In this document: piece by piece, positions 9,058-16,587 of the stretch
Layout of the letters: the number at the start of each line of letters is the position of its first letter
Position numbering within the stretch: the stretch's first letter is position 1
Source of the DNA: Blastococcus sp. CPCC 205250
Lineage (GTDB): Bacteria; Actinomycetota; Actinomycetes; Mycobacteriales; Geodermatophilaceae
DNA: 64,000 nucleotides
Direction: 5' to 3'
Assembly: GCF_019799925.1 (NCBI RefSeq)
Contig: NZ_JABGCG010000013.1
Location: forward strand, 80,085-144,084
Notes under the pieces: model-generated
The model's database searches: none
What the model was told of the DNA's origin: nothing
The model's input: only the letters and a program-made list of their open reading frames with translations
Translations under genes and position numbers: made by a program

Positions 9058-10442
9058 GTGCACCGGTGCTCGACCTGGACCTCGTCCCGCCGCTGGGGGA
9101 GCCCCGTCCGCAGCCCGAGCTGGCGGTCACCGAGCAGACCCTGCCCAACGGGCTGCGCGTCGTCGTCGTCCCGCGGCCCGGCGTCCCGCTGGTGGAGCTG
9201 CGCCTGCGGGTGCCCTTCGCCGCCGGGACGGCGCGTGCCGCCGCCCAGCACGCCGCCCGCGCCTCGGTGCTGTCCGGCGCCGTGCTGCTGGGCACCGACC
9301 GGCACGACCAGACCCAGATCGCCCAGCTGGTGCAGGCCCACGGCGGCGAGCTCGCGGTGTCGACCGACCCCGACCGGGTGCTGTTCTCCACCACCCTGCT
9401 CACCGACGGGCTGGCGCCGGTCCTCGGCGTGCTCGCCGAGGTGCTCACCTCGGCCACCTACCCGAACGCGCAGGTCGTGGCCGAGGGCGCGCGGGTCGCC
9501 GAGCGGATCGCCATCGCCCGCTCCCAGCCGGGCGTCATCGCCCGCACCGCGCTGGCCGAGCGGCGCTACGGCGCCCACCCCTACGCGCTGCAGCTGCCCG
9601 CAGCCGAGCAGGTGGCGCTGGTCCGGGCCGCCGCGCTGCGCAAGCTGCACCGCGACCGGATCGTCCCGGCCGGCAGCACGCTCGTGCTCGTCGGCGACCT
9701 CGACCCGGCCGCGGCCGTCGACGCCGCCGGCGCCGCCCTGGCCGGCTGGACCGGCGAGGGCAGCGCCGTGGTCGCCCCGCCGGTCACCGAGCAGCGCCCC
9801 GGCGCCCTCCAGGTCGTCGACCGGCCCGGTGCGGTGCAGTCCAACCTGCGCCTGGGCGGACCGGCGCCCCGCCGCACCGACGCCGACCTGGCCGCCGTCC
9901 GGCTGGCCAACATGGTGTTCGGCGGCTACTTCTCCTCGCGGCTGGTGGAGAACATCCGCGAGCGGCGCGGCTACACCTACAGCCCCCGCAGCTCGGTCGA
10001 CCACCTGGCGGCGTCCTCGTCGTTCCTCGTCGAGGCCGACGTCGCCACCGAGGTGACCGGACCGGCGCTGCTCGAGACGGTGTACGAGCTGGGCCGCATG
10101 GCGCTGCTGCCGGTGACCGAGGCGGAGCTCGACGGGGCCCGCCGCTACGTGCTCGGCAGCATGGCACTGTCGACCGCCACCCACGCCGGGCTGGCCAGCA
10201 CGCTGTCGGCGCTGATCGGCGCGGGCCTGACCCCCGAGTGGCTGGCCGAGCACCAGCGCGCGCTCGCCGCCGTCACCGTCGAGGAGGTGCAGGAGGCGGC
10301 CCGCCGCTACCTGGTGCCCGACGCGCTCACCGCCGTCGTCGTCGGCGACGCCGGGCAGGTCGCCGAGCCGCTGCGGACCCTGGGCGCCGTCGAGGTGACC
10401 GCGGCCGCGGACGTGGTGGACGCGGCGGCGGACGGCGCGTGA
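9054..10442 (+). CDS. M16-family peptidase, non-catalytic partner subunit
   Basis: 462 residues. The M16 fold is recognisable (TLPNGLRVVVVPRPGVP near residue 28), but the zinc motif is replaced by AAQHAARAS, so this subunit cannot bind the metal. It keeps RRGYTYSPRS (about 305-314), the R/Y pair that the non-catalytic half contributes to substrate binding in heterodimeric M16B enzymes. The ATG overlaps the stop of the catalytic subunit (ATGA), which favours equimolar synthesis. Its own stop overlaps the nudC GTG. Confidence 0.88.
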   Translation: MSAPVLDLDLVPPLGEPRPQPELAVTEQTLPNGLRVVVVPRPGVPLVELRLRVPFAAGTARAAAQHAARASVLSGAVLLGTDRHDQTQIAQLVQAHGGELAVSTDPDRVLFSTTLLTDGLAPVLGVLAEVLTSATYPNAQVVAEGARVAERIAIARSQPGVIARTALAERRYGAHPYALQLPAAEQVALVRAAALRKLHRDRIVPAGSTLVLVGDLDPAAAVDAAGAALAGWTGEGSAVVAPPVTEQRPGALQVVDRPGAVQSNLRLGGPAPRRTDADLAAVRLANMVFGGYFSSRLVENIRERRGYTYSPRSSVDHLAASSSFLVEADVATEVTGPALLETVYELGRMALLPVTEAELDGARRYVLGSMALSTATHAGLASTLSALIGAGLTPEWLAEHQRALAAVTVEEVQEAARRYLVPDALTAVVVGDAGQVAEPLRTLGAVEVTAAADVVDAAADGA

Positions 10443-11392
10443 GCGTCCCCGACGGCGGCAGCACGCCCGCCGACGTCGCCCCGCGCGACCAGTGGGGCGA
10501 CGACACCCGCGCCACCACCGGCCTCGTGCCGGTGCTCTCCCGGTCCGCCCACGACCGGGCGCACCTGGCCCGCGCACTGCCCGACCCCGCCGGCGGCCGG
10601 CCGGTCCGCGTGCTCACCGTCGACCCGCGCGGCGCGGTGCCGGTGCGCCGCACGTCCGGCGGCCCGGAGCTGGTGTGGGACGAGCAGCCGGCCCTGCCGC
10701 CCGGCTCGGTCTACCTCGGCGAGGCCGACGGCGTGCCCTTCGCCGCCGTCCGCGGCGAGCGGGCGCCGACGGTGGACGGCCGGGACGTCGACGGCTGGCA
10801 CGACCTGCGCGAGCTCGGCGCCGACCTCGGGGACCTCGACGCGGGGCTGCTGACCGAGGCCATCGGCATCCTCGAGTGGCACGCCCGCGCGCGGTTCAGC
10901 CCCCTGTCCGGCGCGCCCACCACGATCGAGCGCGCCGGCTGGGTGCAGCGCGACCCGGTCACCGGCGCCGAGCTGTTCCCGCGCACCGACCCGGCGGTGA
11001 TCATGCTCGTCCACGACGGCGGCGACCGCTGCGTGCTCGGCCGCCAGGCGGTGTGGCCGCCCGGCCGGTTCTCGATCCTCGCGGGCTTCGTGGAGCCGGG
11101 GGAGTCCGCGGAGGGCGCGGTGGCGCGCGAGGTGGCCGAGGAGGTCGGCCTGCGGGTCACCGACATCCGCTACGTGGCCAGCCAGCCGTGGCCGTTCCCG
11201 CAGTCGCTGATGCTCGGCTTCACGGCGCGGTTGGAGGGCGACCCCACGCTGCGGCTGGACCCGACCGAGATCGAGGAGGCCCGCTGGTTCACCCGTGACG
11301 AGCTGCGGGCCGGGGAGGGCCCGAAGGCCGTGCCCCCGTCGGTGTCGATCGCGCGCACCATCATCGACCGCTGGGTGGCCGGCGAGATCTGA
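10439..11392 (+). CDS. nudC: NAD+ diphosphatase / mRNA deNADding Nudix hydrolase NudC
   Basis: 317 residues. A complete Nudix box starts GFVEPGESAEGAVAREVAEE (about 216-238; pattern GX5EX7REUXEEXGU), and the NudC signature SQPWPFPQS follows about 15 residues later. NudC hydrolyses NAD(H) to NMN(H) and AMP and can remove NAD caps from RNA. Unlike E. coli NudC, the zinc-ribbon region before the Nudix domain has lost its cysteines: FSPLSGAPT stands where FCxxCG is expected, and the second pair is RDPVTGAELF. The GTG overlaps the M16 subunit stop (GTGA). The position fits the conserved adnB-nudC-mycoredoxin-uvrD2 block. Confidence 0.92.
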   Translation: MSVPDGGSTPADVAPRDQWGDDTRATTGLVPVLSRSAHDRAHLARALPDPAGGRPVRVLTVDPRGAVPVRRTSGGPELVWDEQPALPPGSVYLGEADGVPFAAVRGERAPTVDGRDVDGWHDLRELGADLGDLDAGLLTEAIGILEWHARARFSPLSGAPTTIERAGWVQRDPVTGAELFPRTDPAVIMLVHDGGDRCVLGRQAVWPPGRFSILAGFVEPGESAEGAVAREVAEEVGLRVTDIRYVASQPWPFPQSLMLGFTARLEGDPTLRLDPTEIEEARWFTRDELRAGEGPKAVPPSVSIARTIIDRWVAGEI

Positions 11393-11395
11393 GCC

Positions 11396-12046
11396 TCAGC
11401 CGAGGCGGCCCTGCAGGACGAGCGCGGGGTGGTCGGGAGAGTCGGCGAGGACCACGGCGTCGGCCAGCGCCGCCGGGTCCACCTCGTCGTCGTAGCGGTC
11501 GAAGGCCGGCAGCTGCCACGCGTCGGCGGCCGGTGTCCGGCGGCGGCGGGCCGCCGGGGCCACCCGCAGGTGGACGACGACGTCGAACGCCAGACCGACG
11601 CCCTGCAGCAGCGACCCCGCCACCAGCACGACCCCGCCGGGCGGCAGCGGCCGGCGCGGCAGCCGGGCGGCCCGGTCGCGCTCGAGGTCCCACAGCACCG
11701 GGAGGTACTCGCCGCTGCCGCCGGGACCCAGCGGGTCCAGCACCTCGCGCGCCAGCGCGCCGGTGTCCAGCCAGTCGGTGTAGCGCGCGTCGGGATCGGT
11801 GCGGCCGTGCTCCAGGCGCAGGGACGCCGGCCGGTAGAAGCCCGTCGCGGGGACGACGGCGGCGGGGTGCCCGAGCACCGGAAGCCGGCCCGCCACGTCG
11901 TCGGCCAGCGCGGTGGGCCCGGCGATCTCCGGGCCGTCGACGGCGACGCGCAGCGCGGTGGCGCCCGGCTCCGGGGGGAGTGCGGCGAGCAGCCCGGCCA
12001 GCCGGCCGGCCAGCCCCTCGCGGGTGAGCGGTTCGGGCCGGGTCAG
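11396..12046 (-). CDS. Uridine kinase-like protein with degenerate P-loop
   Basis: About 216 residues. It resembles the uridine-kinase-like family found near uvrD2 in actinobacteria: RVAVDGPEIAGPTALADDV where the P-loop should be, TGFYRPASLRLEHGR, and a basic lid region with a conserved DRYDDEVDP near the end. The Walker A lysine is missing (AGPTA instead of GKS/T), so ATP binding by the usual mechanism is doubtful. No ATG or GTG fits the start. The frame meets the upstream ANTAR gene at CTGA, so a CTG start at 12046 overlapping the TGA is the simplest reading. The exact start is uncertain. Confidence 0.6.
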   Translation of the reverse strand: MTRPEPLTREGLAGRLAGLLAALPPEPGATALRVAVDGPEIAGPTALADDVAGRLPVLGHPAAVVPATGFYRPASLRLEHGRTDPDARYTDWLDTGALAREVLDPLGPGGSGEYLPVLWDLERDRAARLPRRPLPPGGVVLVAGSLLQGVGLAFDVVVHLRVAPAARRRRTPAADAWQLPAFDRYDDEVDPAALADAVVLADSPDHPALVLQGRLG

Positions 12047-12687
12047 GAGCGGCCGTCCGCCACGACGACCGCGCCCGCGCGGGTCCTGGCCCGGCGCGGG
12101 CCGGAGGCCCGCGGGGCGGGCGGCAGCGGGGTCTCGGCGGGCGCGGCGGCACCGGCGGTCGCGGGGACGGCGGGCGCCGCCGCGAGCGGGACGCCCGGAC
12201 GCTCCTCCAGCGGGGCCAGCACGGCGCGGGCGAGCTCGTGCACCGGGCGCCCGGTGCTGCGTGCCTCCCCCCGGAGCAGCTCGAAGGCCGAGCGGGGCGT
12301 GGTCCGGTGGCGCTCGGCCAGCACCCCGATGGCCCGCTCGGTGGCGACGCGGGCGGCGAGGGCGTGCTCGAGCTGGGCGACGGTGCGCTCCAGGGAGGCC
12401 AGGCGCAGGTCGCGGGGGTCGACGTCGGGGTCGCCCTCGCCCGTCGCCGCGCCACGGGCGGCCAACCGGGCAGTCCGGTCGGGCTCCGGCGCCAGGCCCG
12501 CGTCCTCGGCCAGGAGGTCGGCCAGCGACATCCCCTCGAGGAGGTCGTCCACGTCGGCAGCGGCACCCGGGGCGACCACCGACCAGCCGCGGGTCGTCCT
12601 CAGCACCCACACCGCCGGGGTGTCGGTGGCCGGGGCGTCGTCGGGGCAGCCGGGGCCACGCCCGGCGTGCTCGGGACGGGTGCTCAC
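12043..12687 (-). CDS. ANTAR-domain protein
   Basis: 214 residues from a GTG preceded by GGAGGT at a 6-nt spacing. Residues ~108-170 form an ANTAR domain (LERTVAQLEHALAARVATER, then AIGVLAERHRTTPRSAFELL), the fold that binds paired hexaloop RNA hairpins and works in antitermination. The N-terminal ~95 residues (TPAVWVLRTTRGW) are not recognised and there is no receiver domain. The C-terminal ~40 residues are Ala/Pro-rich and basic. It overlaps the uridine-kinase-like gene by 4 nt. It may control RNA elongation in response to an unknown N-terminal input. PdtaS, the kinase class that usually signals to ANTAR proteins, is encoded 36 kb away. Confidence 0.75.
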   Translation of the reverse strand: MSTRPEHAGRGPGCPDDAPATDTPAVWVLRTTRGWSVVAPGAAADVDDLLEGMSLADLLAEDAGLAPEPDRTARLAARGAATGEGDPDVDPRDLRLASLERTVAQLEHALAARVATERAIGVLAERHRTTPRSAFELLRGEARSTGRPVHELARAVLAPLEERPGVPLAAAPAVPATAGAAAPAETPLPPAPRASGPRRARTRAGAVVVADGRS

Positions 12688-12859
12688 CTGCGGACCTCCG
12701 ACGGGATCTGCGGACACGGACGGGCACGGGCCGCCGCGCGCGGTCCGCTCGCAGGGATGATGCACTGTCCGGCGCCCGCGTCGTAGAACCCGCCGCGGAA
12801 CGGCCCGGCCGTCGGCGCCGGGACCGGACCGCGGGCCGCCGGGGGCAGCCGGTGCCGGA

Positions 12860-13123
12860 TCAGGCGCCGGGCAGCTGCGCGAGCTGGGCCTTGACCTGGT
12901 CGAGCGAGGGGTTGGTGAGCGCGGCGCCGTCGGCGAACACCAGGGTCGGGACCGTGCGGTTCCCGCCGTTGGCGGCCATGACGACGTCCGCGGCGCCCTC
13001 GGTCACCTCGATGTCGACCTCGGCGAACTCGATGCCCTCGCGCTGCATCAGCTTCTTCAGCCGGTTGCAGTAGCCGCACCACGTGGTGGTGTACATGGTC
13101 ACGGCGGCGGTGGCGGCGCTCAT
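12860..13123 (-). CDS. mrx1: Mycoredoxin (glutaredoxin-like)
   Basis: 87 residues. YTTTWCGYCNRLKKLM (about 10-25) has the CxxC active site of mycoredoxin-1, and TVPTLVFADG carries the cis-proline of the thioredoxin fold. Mycoredoxin reduces mycothiol mixed disulphides in the cytoplasm with electrons from mycothiol and Mtr. GGGAGGA lies 7 nt before the ATG. It is divergent from uvrD2, as in other actinobacteria. No GGAA-N18-GTT SigR promoter is evident upstream. Confidence 0.93.
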   Translation of the reverse strand: MSAATAAVTMYTTTWCGYCNRLKKLMQREGIEFAEVDIEVTEGAADVVMAANGGNRTVPTLVFADGAALTNPSLDQVKAQLAQLPGA

Positions 13124-13247
13124 CGAGGGTCCTCCCAGGTGCTGGCGTGGTTCAGGTCCGGGACGGTTCCGCTGTCCCGGACCGGGCAACGCCGCCGGGC
13201 CGGGGATGCTTCCCGGGTCTGTCGGGCGGGGCTGGGAGTATCGAGGG

Positions 13248-15242
13248 GTGAGTGCGGGAGAGCGGGGCGGCGAGGCGGTGCTCGCGGGGCTGGACGACGA
13301 GCAGCGGGCCGCGGCCTCGGCGGTGAGCGGGCCGGTCTGCATCCTGGCCGGCGCCGGCACGGGCAAGACCCGCACGATCACCCACCGCATCGCCTACGGC
13401 GTGCACGTCGGCGCGTTCGCCCCGGAGACGGTGCTGGCCGTCACCTTCACGGCGCGCGCGGCGGGGGAGCTGCGCACCCGGCTGGCCTCCCTCGGCGTCG
13501 GCGGCGTCCAGGCGCGCACCTTCCACGCCGCGGCCATGCGCCAGCTGCGCTACTTCGCCCCCCAGGTGCTCGGCGGGCCCATGCCGCCGCTGATCGAGAA
13601 CAAGCTGCGGGTGGTCGGCAACGCCGCGGCCCGCGCCCGGCTGACGACCGACCGCACCAGCCTCCGCGACCTCGCCAGCGAGATCGAGTGGGCCAAGACC
13701 ACGCTCGCCACGCCCGAGGACTACCCGGCCAAGGCGGCCGCCGCCGGCCGGGAGCCGCCGTTCGAGGCCGCCGCCGTCGCGCAGGTCTACGCCTCCTACG
13801 AGGCGGCCAAGCAGCGCGACGGCGCGCTGGACTTCGAGGACCTGCTGCTGGTCACCGCCTATGCGCTGGAGGAGCACCAGCAGGTCTCCCGCCAGGTCCG
13901 CGCCCAGTACCGGCACTTCGTCGTCGACGAGTACCAGGACGTCAACCCGCTGCAGCAGCGGCTGCTCGACGCCTGGCTGGGCGGCCGCGCCGACGTCTGC
14001 GTCGTCGGCGACCCCAACCAGACCATCTACTCCTTCACCGGCGCCGACCCGGACTACCTGCTCGGCTTCGCCGACCGCTATCCCGACGCCGAGGTGGTCA
14101 AGCTCGAGCGCGACTACCGCTCCACGCCGCAGGTGGTCGGCCTGGCCAACAAGCTGATCGGCCAGGCGCCCCGGCGCAAGGGACTGCCCGGGTTGCGGCT
14201 GCTGGGTCAGCGCGCCGAGGGCCCGGCGCCGCGCTTCGCCGAGCACCCGGACGAGCCGGCCGAGGCGAAGGCGGTCGCGGCCGCCTGCCGGGAGCTGGTC
14301 GACGCCGGCACCCCCGCTGCCGAGATCGCCATCCTCTTCCGGATCAACGCGCAGTCGGAGGTCTACGAGAACGCGCTCACCGACGCCGGGGTGCCGTACG
14401 TGCTCAAGGGCGGCGAGCGGTTCTTCGAGCGGCCCGAGGTCCGCGAGGCGGTCCTGCTGCTGCGCGGCGCGGCAGCCGGGGGCAGCGAGCCCGGCGCGCT
14501 GGTGCCCACGGTCCGCGACGTGCTGGCCTCCACGGGCTGGGTCGAGCACCGGCCCCCCGCCGGCGGCGCGGCCCGGGACCGTTGGCAGTCGCTGTCGGCC
14601 CTGGTCGACCTCGCCGTCGACCTGGTCGCCGAGAACCCCTCGCTGGACCTGCCCGGGTTCGTCGCTCACCTCGCCCAGCGCGCCGACGCCCAGCACGCCC
14701 CGACCGTCCAGGGCGTCACGCTCGCCTCCATGCACGCGGCCAAGGGCCTGGAGTGGGACGCCGTCTTCGTCGTCGGCCTGGTCGACGGCGTCCTGCCGAT
14801 CAGCCAGTCCCTGGCGCGGCCCGACGCGGTGGAGGAGGAGCGCCGGCTGCTGTACGTGGCCGTCACCCGAGCGCGCGAGCAGCTGACCCTCTCCTGGTCG
14901 CTGGCCCGCAACCCCGGAGCGCGGCGCAGCCGGCCGCGCAGCCGCTTCCTCGACGGCCTGGCGCCGGACTCCGCGGCGTCGGTCCCGGCGCGCAGGCCGA
15001 AGAAGGCCAAGGTCGAGCTCGACGGCGAGGCGGGGGAGCTGTTCGAGCGGCTCCGCGCCTGGCGCAGCTCGGCGGCGCAGGCGGCCTCCGTGCCGGCCTA
15101 CGTGGTCTTCCCCGACGCGACCCTGCAGGCCATCGCCGAGACGCGCCCGGCCAACCTGCGGGAGCTCGCCGGCCTACCCGGCATCGGCGCCCGCAAGCTC
15201 GAGCTCTACGGCGAGGACGTGCTGGCGACCGTCGGCGAGTGA
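13248..15242 (+). CDS. uvrD2: ATP-dependent DNA helicase UvrD2
   Basis: 664 residues. Helicase motifs: Q motif LDDEQRAAA, Walker A GAGTGKT (about 35-41), AVTFTARAAGELR (Ia), VVDEYQDVNPLQ (II), GDPNQTIYSFTGA (III), SMHAAKGLEWDAVF (V) and YVAVTRAREQL (VI). The C-terminal ~55 residues are an HRDC domain (YVVFPDATLQAIAETRPANL). Mycobacterial UvrD2 has a tetracysteine module between helicase and HRDC; here that stretch (around VELDGEAGELFERLRAW) has no cysteines, so the module is missing. UvrD2 is a 3'-5' helicase in genome maintenance. The GTG at 13248 fits the family N-terminus. Confidence 0.92.
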   Translation: MSAGERGGEAVLAGLDDEQRAAASAVSGPVCILAGAGTGKTRTITHRIAYGVHVGAFAPETVLAVTFTARAAGELRTRLASLGVGGVQARTFHAAAMRQLRYFAPQVLGGPMPPLIENKLRVVGNAAARARLTTDRTSLRDLASEIEWAKTTLATPEDYPAKAAAAGREPPFEAAAVAQVYASYEAAKQRDGALDFEDLLLVTAYALEEHQQVSRQVRAQYRHFVVDEYQDVNPLQQRLLDAWLGGRADVCVVGDPNQTIYSFTGADPDYLLGFADRYPDAEVVKLERDYRSTPQVVGLANKLIGQAPRRKGLPGLRLLGQRAEGPAPRFAEHPDEPAEAKAVAAACRELVDAGTPAAEIAILFRINAQSEVYENALTDAGVPYVLKGGERFFERPEVREAVLLLRGAAAGGSEPGALVPTVRDVLASTGWVEHRPPAGGAARDRWQSLSALVDLAVDLVAENPSLDLPGFVAHLAQRADAQHAPTVQGVTLASMHAAKGLEWDAVFVVGLVDGVLPISQSLARPDAVEEERRLLYVAVTRAREQLTLSWSLARNPGARRSRPRSRFLDGLAPDSAASVPARRPKKAKVELDGEAGELFERLRAWRSSAAQAASVPAYVVFPDATLQAIAETRPANLRELAGLPGIGARKLELYGEDVLATVGE

Positions 15243-15309
15243 CCGTCGACACACCGTCACGGCAGGACGGTGTCGGAGCGGTCGTCCCCGCGTCCGGAGG
15301 ACGCGCTCG

Positions 15310-15348
15310 TTAATTGCGTTGACCGCCTTCCGCGGCGGCCCCTACTGT
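15310..15348 (+). promoter_or_regulatory. WhiB7-type autoregulated promoter (AT-rich box + -35 + -10)
   Basis: TTAATT (15310-15315) sits exactly 3 nt upstream of TTGACC (-35, 15319-15324). An 18-nt spacer leads to TACTGT (-10, 15343-15348). WhiB7 promoters are known for an AT-rich site about 3 bp upstream of the -35, which the WhiB7 AT-hook binds while the Wbl domain contacts sigma region 4. This one drives the whiB7 leader, so it is probably autoregulatory. Confidence 0.75.
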
Positions 15349-15431
15349 CCTGATCGCGCCCGGGGACGACCTCGGGCCGCACCAACTCCGGTGCCGCCGA
15401 CGACGGCCGCACCGCGTCCCCGGGAGGAGGG

Positions 15432-15725
15432 GTGGCACAGGTGATCAGCACGACGTTCCCGTCCGCCCCCGCCCTCGTCGCCGGGGTCCTCGTCGCGCGT
15501 CCGGCCGCCCTCGGCACCGCCTGGACCGTCCCCGCGACGCTGCCGGCTGCCGCTCCCGCCCCGGCGTACGGCACCGGCGTGCCCTCGGCCCGCCTGCGCG
15601 CACTGATCGGCGGCATGCCGTTCGGCACCGGCACCGCCACCGCCACCGATGAGCGGCACCTCGACATCCAGTCCAAGAACACGACCCCCCTCGGGCTCCA
15701 CACCCCGAGCAGGCCGCTGAGCTAG
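15432..15725 (+). CDS. whiB7 leader ORF (probable regulatory leader peptide)
   Basis: A 97-codon ORF starting at GTG 15432 (or GTG 15441, which is better spaced from the GGGAGGAGG at 15422-15430). It lies between the WhiB7-type promoter and an intrinsic terminator, with its UAG 20 nt before the terminator stem. The Ala/Pro/Thr-rich product resembles no enzyme; the end of the ORF overlaps a small hairpin (15690-15709). whiB7 and wblC leaders in mycobacteria and Streptomyces are known to carry uORFs that couple ribosome stress to antitermination, which is the role I infer here. The peptide itself may have no function. Confidence 0.6.
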   Translation: MAQVISTTFPSAPALVAGVLVARPAALGTAWTVPATLPAAAPAPAYGTGVPSARLRALIGGMPFGTGTATATDERHLDIQSKNTTPLGLHTPSRPLS

Positions 15726-15745
15726 CGCTCACCGGACCTCCTCGA

Positions 15746-15790
15746 GGCCGCGGAACCCGGACACCGGGATCCGCGGCCTTCGTCTTCCTG
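15746..15790 (+). terminator. Transcription attenuator in the whiB7 leader
   Basis: GGCCGCGGAACCCGG (15746-15760) pairs with CCGGGATCCGCGGCC (15764-15778). That gives 14 of 15 pairs and a 3-nt loop, followed by the pyrimidine-rich TTCGTCTTCCT. It lies between the leader ORF stop and the whiB7 start, so it would stop transcription before whiB7 unless antitermination occurs. Confidence 0.75.
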
Positions 15791-15857
15791 CGGCCCCGGC
15801 CCCGATCACCGGTCGGCCACCGCCGGCCGCAGACGACGAGTACGAGGAGGAGCGGAC

Positions 15858-16202
15858 GTGCAGTCGACCCTGACCCGCCCGACGTCCCACCGCCGGTCCG
15901 GGCACCCCCGGACCGGTGGGGTCACCCCCCGCCAGCCGCTGGCGCCGGCGGCTCCGGCGCCCGTGCGCCGGCCGCTGCCCTGCCGCGAGGACGACCGCGA
16001 CCTGTGGTTCGCCGAGCGGCCCGAGCAGCTGGAGATGGCCAAGGCGCTGTGCGCCGACTGCCCGGTGCGCGACGCCTGCCTGGCCGGCGCCCTGTCCCGC
16101 GCCGAGCCCTGGGGCGTCTGGGGCGGCGAGATCTTCGAGCGCGGCACGGTCATCGCCCGCAAGCGGCCGCGGGGACGCCCCCGCAAGGTCGTCGCGGCCT
16201 AG
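15858..16202 (+). CDS. whiB7: WhiB-family redox-sensing transcriptional regulator WhiB7
   Basis: 114 residues from a GTG with GAGGAGG 7 nt upstream. The four iron-sulphur cysteines are one in LPCREDD and three in ALCADCPVRDAC (C-x2-C-x5-C). The beta-turn GVWGGE follows, and a C-terminal AT-hook RGRPRK identifies WhiB7 rather than other Wbl proteins. WhiB7 binds the primary sigma factor and activates intrinsic antibiotic-resistance and ribosome-protection genes under translation stress. Its promoter, leader ORF and attenuator are all visible upstream, and a strong hairpin follows the stop. The first ~35 residues are a Pro/Arg-rich extension. Confidence 0.95.
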   Translation: MQSTLTRPTSHRRSGHPRTGGVTPRQPLAPAAPAPVRRPLPCREDDRDLWFAERPEQLEMAKALCADCPVRDACLAGALSRAEPWGVWGGEIFERGTVIARKRPRGRPRKVVAA

Positions 16203-16208
16203 CCCCCC

Positions 16209-16249
16209 GGCGGAGGACGACCCCGGTACGTCCCGGGTCGTCCTCCGCC
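16209..16249 (+). terminator. Terminator after whiB7
   Basis: GGCGGAGGACGACCC (16209-16223) pairs perfectly with GGGTCGTCCTCCGCC (16235-16249) around an 11-nt loop, 7 nt after the whiB7 stop. There is no clear U-tract, as is common in actinobacteria. Confidence 0.7.
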
Positions 16250-16318
16250 CCCACCACACCCCGACACCAGGACGGCCCGCTCCGCGGCGGCCGTCCGCGC
16301 GAGACGAAGGCGACCGAG

Positions 16319-16483
16319 ATGTACGGCTACGAGTACGACCTGGCCTGCGACCGGCTCAGCGAGCTGCGCGTGCAGGCCGACACGGCTGCGCGCCTGCGCC
16401 GGCTGCGTGCGGCCCGGCGATGGGCGCGGCGCGCCGAGTACGCGCGGCTGCGCGCGGCGCGGGCCAGCGCCGCCGTCCGCTGA
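16319..16483 (+). CDS. Small Arg/Ala-rich protein downstream of whiB7 (unknown)
   Basis: A 54-codon ORF starting ATG TAC GGC, with GAAGG about 7 nt upstream. The product begins MYGYEYDLACDRLSEL and continues as a long amphipathic, strongly basic helix (repeated RLRRLRAARRW, AEYARLRAARA). The heptad-like Ala/Leu/Arg pattern suggests a coiled coil or nucleic-acid-binding helix. It follows the whiB7 hairpin by 69 nt and could be expressed by read-through in the WhiB7 response. I do not recognise it. Genuine coding status is plausible but unproven. Confidence 0.45.
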   Translation: MYGYEYDLACDRLSELRVQADTAARLRRLRAARRWARRAEYARLRAARASAAVR

Positions 16484-16587
16484 CGGTGGTCCCGAGCGAG
16501 GAGGGTCCGCCCCCGGCCCGTCCGGGGGTGGACCCGTCCACGTGGCACGGGTCGGCGGCGGCCCGCGGGCCGGATAGCCTCGGTCGC

